From Chloroflexota bacterium (GTDB taxonomy: Bacteria > Chloroflexota > Anaerolineae > Anaerolineales > Anaerolineaceae), in NCBI GenBank assembly GCA_012514645.1, contig JAAYZW010000005.1:1-37248 (forward strand): a DNA stretch of 37,248 nucleotides, given 5' to 3'. Made by a program: the position numbers and the translations under genes. How positions within the stretch are numbered: the stretch's first letter is position 1; every line of letters begins with the position of its first letter. Positions 9,378 to 15,578 of the stretch are shown here, one piece after another. A model generated the notes under the pieces. The model was given only the letters and a program-made list of their open reading frames with translations. It did not search any database and was not told the DNA's origin.

Positions 9378-9405
9378 AATCGCCTGCACATGCGGGCGAT
9401 TTTCA
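9378..9405 (+). terminator. Hairpin between gyrB and dinB
   Basis: AATCGCC (9378-9384) pairs with GGCGATT (9395-9401), followed by a weak TTT tail. It sits 7 nt after the gyrB stop and could be an intrinsic terminator or attenuator. The in-frame ATG at 9390 for dinB lies inside its loop, which favours ATG 9411 as the dinB start. Confidence 0.5.
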
Positions 9406-9410
9406 AAACC

Positions 9411-10592
9411 ATGAAACGCAAGATAATCCACCTTGACCTCGATGCTTTTTTCTGCTCGGTTGAAGAGTTGCTCGACCCTTCGCTGAAAGGGAAGGTGTTT
9501 GCCGTTGGTGGCAGCCCAACCGGTCGCGGTGTGATCACTTCCGCTTCGTATGCTGCCAGGTTATTGGGGGTTCGCTCGGCGATGCCAACCCGTGAAGCCT
9601 TAAATTTAGTGCCAAACCTGATTTTGGTGCGCAGTGGTTTCAGGCATTACAGCGAATATTCGGACAAAGTGATGGAAATCCTGCGGGATACCACTCCAGT
9701 TGTAGAGCAGGTTTCAGTCGACGAAGCTTTTCTGGACGTCAGTGATATGCCCCAACCAATCAGCTCAATTGCCTGTGATCTTCAAAAAAGAGTGTTAAAC
9801 GAAACCGGTTTGCCCTGTTCACTTGGCTGTGCCACCAGTAAGCTTGTGGCAAAAATTGCCAACGATTACGGCAAGAAACAGGTGAAAAGTGGGCTATCTC
9901 CCCAAAAAGTGACCGTGATCGAGGAAGGTAAAGAAGCGGAATTTTTGGCACCGCTCGACATCCAGGCGCTCTGGGGGGTCGGACCGAAAACCGCGACACA
10001 CTTAAGGCAGCGCGGCATTAACACGATTGGCAGGCTGGCAGCGTTGAGCGATGCAGATCTCAAGAATTACTTTGGCATGCACGGCGTGTCTATGCGCCGT
10101 CGCGCCCAGGGAATTGATGCCTCACCAGTACATCCGGATAGCGGAGAGCCAAAGTCAGTCAGCAATGAGGTCACTTTTCATGAAGACCAGGATGAAGAAG
10201 TCAGTTTGTTGTATAGATTGCGCGGTTTGTCGGAGAAAGTCGGAGCACGTTTGAGAAAGGCAGATTTAGCTGGTTCAGTCGTTCAAATCAAAATCAGGTA
10301 TTCTGATTTTTCAACATTTACCCGGCAAGCCAGCCTGAAAGAATGTACAAATCTCGACCAGGATATTTTCGACACAGCACAAGACTTGTTCCTAAAACAT
10401 TGGGTGCGTGACCGGCCAGTGAGGCTTTTGGGGGTTGGTGTGACCAACCTGGACAAGCCTCATAGGCAGCTCGGACTGTTTGACAATGACGGTGCCAAGC
10501 GTGAGGAGCTAACCAAGGCAGTCGATGACCTGCGCGAGCGCTTTGGCAAAGACATCATCAAACGCGCCGATACATTGAAGAAAAAGAATTAA
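9411..10592 (+). CDS. dinB: DNA polymerase IV (Y-family translesion polymerase)
   Basis: 393 residues. The catalytic metal ligands are visible in IHLDLDAFFCSVEE (D9, D11) and in QVSVDEAFLDV (D104, E105), with the finger-region SYAARLLGVRSAMP between. Helix-hairpin-helix-like sequence LWGVGPKTATHLRQRGI follows, then the little-finger domain. RQLGLFD near residue 355 is a QLxLF sliding-clamp binding motif, followed by about 35 more residues. The polymerase copies across damaged DNA and starts the SOS mutagenesis response in other bacteria; no LexA box was recognised here. ATG 9411 is preferred over ATG 9390 because the latter lies in a hairpin and adds residues not found in the family. No Shine-Dalgarno is visible. 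Confidence 0.93.
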   Translation: MKRKIIHLDLDAFFCSVEELLDPSLKGKVFAVGGSPTGRGVITSASYAARLLGVRSAMPTREALNLVPNLILVRSGFRHYSEYSDKVMEILRDTTPVVEQVSVDEAFLDVSDMPQPISSIACDLQKRVLNETGLPCSLGCATSKLVAKIANDYGKKQVKSGLSPQKVTVIEEGKEAEFLAPLDIQALWGVGPKTATHLRQRGINTIGRLAALSDADLKNYFGMHGVSMRRRAQGIDASPVHPDSGEPKSVSNEVTFHEDQDEEVSLLYRLRGLSEKVGARLRKADLAGSVVQIKIRYSDFSTFTRQASLKECTNLDQDIFDTAQDLFLKHWVRDRPVRLLGVGVTNLDKPHRQLGLFDNDGAKREELTKAVDDLRERFGKDIIKRADTLKKKN

Positions 10593-10596
10593 TCAA

Positions 10597-10673
10597 TTGT
10601 CATCCTAAACCTCAGATGTGAAGGATTTGTCAGGAACTCAATCAAGATTCTTCGCTCCATTCCGAATGACAGA
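10597..10673. repeat. Degenerate dispersed repeat (TGTCAT ... ATGACA ends)
   Basis: The stretch begins TTGTCATCC and ends GAATGACAG, i.e. complementary ends. Its reverse complement contains GGAGCGAAGAATCTT, close to the GAGCGAAGCGAAGAATCT elements scattered in many bacterial genomes. A related but fuller copy set is at 24791-25024. It fills the gap between dinB and tRNA-Thr and may act as a transcription end for dinB. Confidence 0.55.
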
Positions 10674-10700
10674 GAATACACTTCTATTTGTTGAAACTTT

Positions 10701-10709
10701 TGGTATAAT
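10701..10709 (+). promoter_or_regulatory. Extended -10 promoter of tRNA-Thr
   Basis: TGGTATAAT ends 10 nt before the mature tRNA 5' end. No convincing -35 box lies at the right distance, so the TG extension probably compensates. Confidence 0.6.
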
Positions 10710-10719
10710 CGCATCTCAC

Positions 10720-10792
10720 GCCAACGTAGCTCAGTCGGTAGAGCAGACGCTTCGTAAGCGTCCGGTCGGGGGTTCGATTCCCTTCGTTGGCT
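10720..10792 (+). tRNA. tRNA-Thr (anticodon CGU)
   Basis: Full cloverleaf: acceptor GCCAACG/CGTTGGC, D arm GCTC/GAGC, anticodon stem GACGC/GCGTC with loop TTCGTAA (anticodon CGT, reads ACG), T loop TTCGATT. The T stem GGGGG/CCCTT has two adjacent G-U pairs. The 3' CCA is not encoded. The 3' end is 4 bp from the stop codon of the convergent rtcB gene. Confidence 0.95.
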
Positions 10793-10796
10793 TTTA

Positions 10797-11885
10797 TTAT
10801 TCCCTGCCCGCCTTGAAATTGTAAATCGGTTTGACATGGCTTTCAATTTCCACGGTATCCCCAATCGCAGCAACGATCTCTTCTGTAGGTTTGTAAGCCA
10901 TCGGTGCTTCATCCAGGGTGTCGCGACCTATGGTTGTAGAGAAAACATGCTTCATCGTCCTACGAAAATCTTCGATGTTCAAACTTCTCATCGCATCTTT
11001 TCTGCCTAAAATTCGCCCCGCTCCGTGAGGAGCCGAAAAGTTCCAATCAGGATTTCCCTTTCCTATACAGATCAAGGCGCCATCGCGCATGTTCAGCGGG
11101 ATGATCAGCCGCTCGCCTTTCTTTGCAGAGACTGCACCTTTGCGAATGATGCTGTCTTCCCCAATAAAATTGTGAATGGTCTGAAAAACGTATCCACCAA
11201 TCCCGAAATGCCGGCTGATAAACTCGCCCATGGTCTTACGATTCAAACAGGCATACTGCTGGCAGAGCTTCATATCATGCAGGTAATCCTTCATTGGCTT
11301 ACCGATCAGATACTTCAATGGCCGTGGAACGTCAGCCTTGCAGGTTCTTTCTGCTAATTTTTGGTAGAAATCGGCAACCTGCTTGCCGATATTACGGCTG
11401 CCAGAATGGATCACCAGGTAGGTTTTACCCGTCTCTTCGTCCTTATCCAACTCGATGAAATGATTACCACCACCAAGCGTGCCAACCTGTTGGTCGATCA
11501 CAGAACTTTCTATATCCTTGTAACAAAGCAGACTGCGCATAAAAGGGGCATCCTGGATTGGTCTCTGCCAGGATTTAAAGCCCGCTGGAATTTTGTGGAC
11601 GACCCGATCAAATTCGCGAGGGTCGATATCCTGTGTGCCCAATTCTTCCACATACATGCCGCAGCCGATATCCACGCCGACCATGTTCGGGACCACGCAT
11701 TCGCCCAGCCTGGCTGTAAATCCAATCGTCGCACCGGCTCCCCAATGATAATCAGGCATGATCCGAACGTGCGCCCCCTTCACAAAAAGCTGATCCATCA
11801 GGGTTTGAATCTGATCAATTGCTTTTTGATCGCGATTTTCAGAAAAAACCTTCGCCGTGCCGCATTCTCCTATTACCTCAAACAT
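10797..11885 (-). CDS. rtcB: RNA-splicing ligase RtcB
   Basis: 362 residues, the short bacterial RtcB form. Metal-site motifs are all present: GVDIGCGM (D72, C75), LGGGNHFIEL (H142), IHSGSRNIG (H159), TIHNFI (H237), and APHGAGR, whose H286 should be the guanylylated histidine. By family knowledge RtcB joins RNA 2',3'-cyclic phosphate or 3'-phosphate ends to 5'-OH ends with GTP and Mn2+, acting in tRNA splicing or repair. The ATG at 11885 is the natural start (MFEVIGE); an upstream ATG at 11918 adds an unlikely leader. A TACAAT -10-like box ends 9 nt before the ATG with no Shine-Dalgarno, so it may be leaderless. It converges on tRNA-Thr. No archease (rtcA or archease) gene is nearby. Confidence 0.95.
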   Translation of the reverse strand: MFEVIGECGTAKVFSENRDQKAIDQIQTLMDQLFVKGAHVRIMPDYHWGAGATIGFTARLGECVVPNMVGVDIGCGMYVEELGTQDIDPREFDRVVHKIPAGFKSWQRPIQDAPFMRSLLCYKDIESSVIDQQVGTLGGGNHFIELDKDEETGKTYLVIHSGSRNIGKQVADFYQKLAERTCKADVPRPLKYLIGKPMKDYLHDMKLCQQYACLNRKTMGEFISRHFGIGGYVFQTIHNFIGEDSIIRKGAVSAKKGERLIIPLNMRDGALICIGKGNPDWNFSAPHGAGRILGRKDAMRSLNIEDFRRTMKHVFSTTIGRDTLDEAPMAYKPTEEIVAAIGDTVEIESHVKPIYNFKAGRE

Positions 11886-11894
11886 GATGGAATA

Positions 11895-11900
11895 ATTGTA
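11895..11900 (-). promoter_or_regulatory. Probable -10 box (TACAAT) of rtcB
   Basis: On the minus strand TACAAT lies 9 nt before the rtcB ATG. This matches the near-leaderless spacing seen at other genes in the window. No -35 was identified. Confidence 0.45.
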
Positions 11901-12079
11901 CCGGATGCTTAGACTCAATTCCTTTTGGTATGAACCTGGGTGCTCTCAGGGCAACTATCACCTTACACGACAAACACCATTGAGAAAACACCGGACAAAC
12001 TCATGATAAAGGTGTTGGCTATTATCTTGGTATCCATTTCAAAATTATTGTATTTAATCTTTATATATCTTGTTTTGTT

Positions 12080-12246
12080 ATGCAAGATCTCAGTCTCTAT
12101 TCGAACCAACTCACCGGCAGCATCCCACCCGAATTGGGAAACCTTACCTCACTCTATGGATTGAATCTGAGCGATACGAACTGACTGGGGATGTCCCAGG
12201 CAGTTTTACCAACCTGGTCAATTTGTGTGAATTAGACAGTTTCGAG
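12080..12246 (+). pseudogene. Frameshifted leucine-rich-repeat (LRR) gene relic
   Basis: From 12080 the frame reads LSLYSNQLTGSIPPELGNL then TSLYGLNLSDTN and stops at TGA 12182-12184. In the next frame, from about 12178, it continues ELTGDVPGSFTNLVNL. Inserting a single base near 12178 restores an exact 24-residue period between LTGSIPPEL and LTGDVPGSF, which is the plant-type/bacterial secreted LRR consensus (L-x2-L-x-L-x2-N-x-LTG-x-IP). Only about two repeats remain; no start with signal peptide in frame and no C-terminal domain are seen. This is a decayed fragment of what was probably a surface protein; the rest of 11886-12474 shows no other gene. Confidence 0.7.
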
Positions 12247-12297
12247 CATCCTTATTATGGCATAATTGAATTTGCATTGATGGGAGAACCAATAAAC

Positions 12298-12387
12298 ACC
12301 TATCTGCCCTTGATTAACAGATAGGTCAGGCGATACCGGACTGACAACTATTATTTTGACAGAATGCGTTTGCTCAACGCATTCTGT
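12298..12387. other. Two perfect hairpins in non-coding DNA
   Basis: Hairpin 1: ACCTATCTG (12298-12306) with CAGATAGGT (12318-12326), 11-nt loop. Hairpin 2: ACAGAATGCGT (12359-12369) with ACGCATTCTGT (12377-12387), 7-nt loop TTGCTCA. Neither has a U-tract. With the terminator at 12423-12459 they make three perfect stems within 160 bp. Confidence 0.6.
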
Positions 12388-12422
12388 AGATTTCAAAAAA
12401 CGAGTTAAATTAGAGTCAATTA

Positions 12423-12459
12423 AAGGAGCTGTGCCGTTAACATAGCACAGCTCCTTTTT
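12423..12459. terminator. Strong, bidirectional intrinsic terminator
   Basis: AAGGAGCTGTGC (12423-12434) pairs perfectly with GCACAGCTCCTT (12445-12456), 10-nt loop, followed by TTTTT on the plus strand. On the minus strand, where the acyl-CoA synthetase gene ends 15 bp upstream of it, the tail is shorter (CCTTTAATT). It most likely ends that gene's transcript and may also stop read-through from the LRR relic side. Confidence 0.8.
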
Positions 12460-12474
12460 AGCTTGATTAAGCCT

Positions 12475-14571
12475 CTACGCCAAAATCATGCGGCTGTCAA
12501 TCGCCAGCACACCCATTCCCTCCGGATAGACGATCAGTGGGTTGATCTCAATCTCCTGGACCTCAGGGTGTTCCATGGCAAGGTGACTGAGCTGGACGAT
12601 TGCGTCATAAAGCGCATCAAAATCAGCAATCGGTCCCCCCCGGTAGCCATTAAGAAGTTTTCCAGCCAACGTTTCTGCCACCATGGAGTGGACGTCTGCT
12701 TTGGAAAGCGGAGCAACCCGAAACTGGATATCCTTAACCAACTCAACCATCGTACCGCCCATGCCAAACATCATCAACGGACCGAAGGTGACATCCCGAC
12801 GCATTCCAACAATCGTCTCCACTCCCTTAGCAGCCATTTTCTCAACCATCGCCCCTACAATCTCAGCGGCGGGCTCATTTATCCGGATTCGCTCGATTAG
12901 TTTGTTGTAAGCTACGCGCAGAGTGCTGCCATCCTGGATGTTAAGCACTATTCCTCCAGCGTCCGACTTGTGTAACAAACCTTCTGCTACAATTTTCAAG
13001 ACAACCGGAAAGCCAATTTGCTCCGCGAGCGCGACAGCCTCATCGGGGTTCTTAGCCAGCCCACCAGGCACATTGGGAACGCCATAGGCGTCCAACAACA
13101 GCCTTGATTCGTACTCGCCGATCACTTTTCGGTCGCCAATTGCTACCAGTGCAGTTTCAACTGCCAAAATATCTGCTGGTCTCGCCGCTATAGCTTCAAA
13201 TTCTTCTCTCTCAAGTATCGTCTTGTAATCCCACATACCTTTCAACACCGGAGCAGCCTGGTTAGGATATTTATAGACCGGTACGTTGTTAAGGTTCAAC
13301 ACTCGTTCCGCTTCGCCAGTGCTGCGCTCGCCCATCAGGCAGGTCAGCAGTGTTTTCCCGGTTTTCTTCCCAATTTCAACCCACGATCTGGCGACGCCAA
13401 GCGTGTCCACCAGCGCTTGCGGCACCAGGATCGGAAGTAAAACATCGACACCGTCATCGTCATCCAAATTATCCAGACTCCAGAGGTAATCATCAGGGCT
13501 AACCGAACCGAGCATATCGACCGGGTTGGAAACCTGGGCGCTCGGGTTGAGTTTTTCTCTCAGGCGGCTTTGAATCTCTGGTGAGATTTGTGCCAACGTA
13601 AAACCATTGAAGTCGAGACTGTCTGCCGCTAACGCGGCAGCCCCACCGGCATTGGTGGTCATCGCCACACGCTTTCCCTTCGGCAGCGGCTGACTGCCGA
13701 GCGCCCATGCCAGGTTGAAGAGTTCATCGATCGTACTGACTTCGAGCACGCCGGCTTGTTTCATCGCTGCCTGGTAGGCGGCATAAGAGCCTGCAAGCGA
13801 GCCGGTGTGTGAACTGACCGCCTTCGCGCCGGCATCGTTCTTCCCAGCTTTCAGGAAGACAATCGGTTTTTTCTTTGAAACTTCCCTGGCAACCCGCATA
13901 AAGCGTTCGCCATCTGGAATCCCTTCCGTATACATGGCAATTACTTCAACATCCTTATCCTGCGCGAAATATTCAAGCATGTCGGTTTCGGTGACAACCA
14001 TCATATTCCCCAGGCTGGCAATGTGCGAAAAACCAATTTGAGAATTGATGATTAAATCGATAACCCCGCCACAGATCGCCCCAGATTGCGAAATAAACGC
14101 GATCGGTCCAGCCGGGGGCATGCCTTTGATGAAGGTCGAATTCAAACCAGTCCGTCCGTCCATTGTGCCGACACAATTCGGTCCGACCACGCGCATGCCA
14201 TAGCTTTGAGCCAATTCTTTGACTTCCGCTTCGATCTTTGCACCTTCCGGTCCCAATTCTTTAAAACCGCCAGTAATGATTACAACTGCCTTGATCCCTC
14301 TCTCTCCGATTGCGCGCATCGTTTCCATAATGACCGTGACTGGCAGCACCACAACCGCCAGTTCGACCGGGTCGGGCACTTCCGAGATACTGGCATAGGC
14401 TTTTTTGCCAAGAATTTCGTCAGCATTTGGGTTTACCGGATAAATTCCACCTCTGTAACCGTGAGTTAAAAGGTTTTCTAAAATCCCGTAACTCAGTTTT
14501 CTCGGGTTGGTTGATGCACCTAAAATGGCAACACCGGAAGCGTCAAAGAATGGTCTCAATGATAATGGCAT
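12475..14571 (-). CDS. ADP-forming acetate/acyl-CoA ligase, fused alpha-beta subunits
   Basis: 698 residues. The N-terminal part is the CoA-binding Rossmann domain (VAILGASTNPRKLSYGILENL, YPVNPN) and succinyl-CoA-synthetase-like ligase domains (GPNCVGTMDG, FISQSGAICGGVID); the phosphohistidine is H255 in SSHTGSLAGS. The C-terminal part (from about residue 485, LLLDAYGVPNVPGG) is an ATP-grasp domain with FPVVLKIVAEGLLHKSDAGG and the end EIEINPLIVY. The enzyme makes ATP from acyl-CoA, ADP and Pi in fermenting bacteria and archaea, or runs in reverse. It is a monocistronic-looking gene: extended -10 at 14605-14613, Shine-Dalgarno AGGAGAG (14578-14584), terminator just downstream. Substrate (acetate or larger acids) cannot be read from the sequence. 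Confidence 0.93.
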   Translation of the reverse strand: MPLSLRPFFDASGVAILGASTNPRKLSYGILENLLTHGYRGGIYPVNPNADEILGKKAYASISEVPDPVELAVVVLPVTVIMETMRAIGERGIKAVVIITGGFKELGPEGAKIEAEVKELAQSYGMRVVGPNCVGTMDGRTGLNSTFIKGMPPAGPIAFISQSGAICGGVIDLIINSQIGFSHIASLGNMMVVTETDMLEYFAQDKDVEVIAMYTEGIPDGERFMRVAREVSKKKPIVFLKAGKNDAGAKAVSSHTGSLAGSYAAYQAAMKQAGVLEVSTIDELFNLAWALGSQPLPKGKRVAMTTNAGGAAALAADSLDFNGFTLAQISPEIQSRLREKLNPSAQVSNPVDMLGSVSPDDYLWSLDNLDDDDGVDVLLPILVPQALVDTLGVARSWVEIGKKTGKTLLTCLMGERSTGEAERVLNLNNVPVYKYPNQAAPVLKGMWDYKTILEREEFEAIAARPADILAVETALVAIGDRKVIGEYESRLLLDAYGVPNVPGGLAKNPDEAVALAEQIGFPVVLKIVAEGLLHKSDAGGIVLNIQDGSTLRVAYNKLIERIRINEPAAEIVGAMVEKMAAKGVETIVGMRRDVTFGPLMMFGMGGTMVELVKDIQFRVAPLSKADVHSMVAETLAGKLLNGYRGGPIADFDALYDAIVQLSHLAMEHPEVQEIEINPLIVYPEGMGVLAIDSRMILA

Positions 14572-14604
14572 AGGTTACTCTCCTGGAAGGTTTTGTCAGC
14601 GTTG

Positions 14605-14613
14605 ATTATAACA
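14605..14613 (-). promoter_or_regulatory. Extended -10 promoter (TGTTATAAT) of the acyl-CoA synthetase gene
   Basis: Read on the minus strand, TGTTATAAT ends 33 nt before the ATG at 14571; the leader then carries AGGAGAG six bases before the start. This is a normally led gene, in contrast to several neighbours. It lies in the leader region of the divergent PHP gene. Confidence 0.55.
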
Positions 14614-14697
14614 ATGAAAACCAGAGATCTTTCAGAAGAGCAGAAGCTGAAACGATGGATGATAGAATATTTCATCAGATTTCAATTTAGAGGATTA

Positions 14698-15531
14698 ATG
14701 CTTACTGATTATCATGTTCATACCGCGTACAGTGACGATTCAACCTACCCCATGGAAAACGTCATTAAAGATGCCATCAGGCTAAACCTGTCAGAAATCG
14801 CGCTGACCGACCATGTCGATTACGGTGTCAAGCCCGACCACAATTCCGACAAGATGCCCCTGCAGTTTTATAAGGGTCAGCCAGTCGTGAACGTTGACTA
14901 TCCCAATTATTTTGCCGACATTGCGAGGATGAAAGAAAAATATGGTCATCAAATCCGTATCCTGGCAGGGCTTGAATTTGGCATCCAGACCCATACAGTG
15001 CCGCGCTACGAACAGCTTTTTTCGCAGTGGCCTCTGGAATTTGTGATCATCTCGATCCACCAGGTTGAAGACCTGGAATTCTGGACGCAGGATTTCCAGC
15101 GTGGTCGCAGCCAAGGCGAATTTCAATTGCGGCAGTACCAGGAGCTGTTGGATGTAGTCAAGATCTTCAAAAACTATTCGGTGATTGGGCATATCGATTC
15201 AATAAAGCGATATGACTTATATGGTGAATTTCCTTTCGTTGAATATCGGGATTTGTTGAAGGAAATCTTCGATGTGATCATTGCCGACGGTAAGGGAATT
15301 GAAGTCAACACTTCCAATGAGCGCTACAATCTACCCGGGTTCAGCCCCTCGACGGACATCTTGCGGCTCTACCGCGAATGCGGCGGTGAAATTATCACGG
15401 TTGGCAGCGACAGTCACGCACCTGAACACCTGGCATCCTACATCAAAGTCGCCCGCGACTATCTGTCTGATTTGGGTTTCAAATATACCTGCTCTTATCT
15501 GGACAATAAACCGATCTTTCATCGGCTGTAA
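14698..15531 (+). CDS. PHP-family histidinol-phosphatase
   Basis: 277 residues of the HisK/PHP family. The N-terminus LTDYHVHTAYSDD holds the metal ligands H6 and H8; later ligands lie in ALTDHVDYG, LAGLEFG, ISIHQVED, IGHIDSI and GSDSHAPEH, the full PHP set. Such enzymes hydrolyse histidinol phosphate in histidine synthesis; related PHP proteins are nucleases or other phosphatases, and no his genes are nearby, so the substrate is not certain. ATG 14698 is chosen because AGAGGA (14689-14694) precedes it and because residues before it are unlike the family; an open frame continues back to 14593. Followed after 47 bp by the helicase operon, which has its own -10. Confidence 0.85.
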   Translation: MLTDYHVHTAYSDDSTYPMENVIKDAIRLNLSEIALTDHVDYGVKPDHNSDKMPLQFYKGQPVVNVDYPNYFADIARMKEKYGHQIRILAGLEFGIQTHTVPRYEQLFSQWPLEFVIISIHQVEDLEFWTQDFQRGRSQGEFQLRQYQELLDVVKIFKNYSVIGHIDSIKRYDLYGEFPFVEYRDLLKEIFDVIIADGKGIEVNTSNERYNLPGFSPSTDILRLYRECGGEIITVGSDSHAPEHLASYIKVARDYLSDLGFKYTCSYLDNKPIFHRL

Positions 15532-15560
15532 GGTTTTAATAAAAAAAGACAGGCGACCGT

Positions 15561-15566
15561 TATAAT
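15561..15566 (+). promoter_or_regulatory. -10 box of the three-gene helicase-nuclease operon
   Basis: TATAAT ends 12 nt before the ATG at 15579. The leader would be only about 5 nt, too short for a Shine-Dalgarno. No clear -35 box. Confidence 0.55.
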
Positions 15567-15578
15567 ACTCTCGAGCCC

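Noticed and set aside
10589-10912. Minus-strand open frame with a RRESNPRPDAYEASALPTELRW-like end
   Set aside because: This is the well-known false translation of the antisense strand of a tRNA gene (tRNA-Thr here), not a protein.
11940-12164. 74-codon open frame with a hydrophobic stretch (MIKVLAIILVSISKLLY)
   Set aside because: It could be a leftover signal peptide of the LRR protein but is in another frame, has no Shine-Dalgarno and ends in the LRR relic read out of frame.
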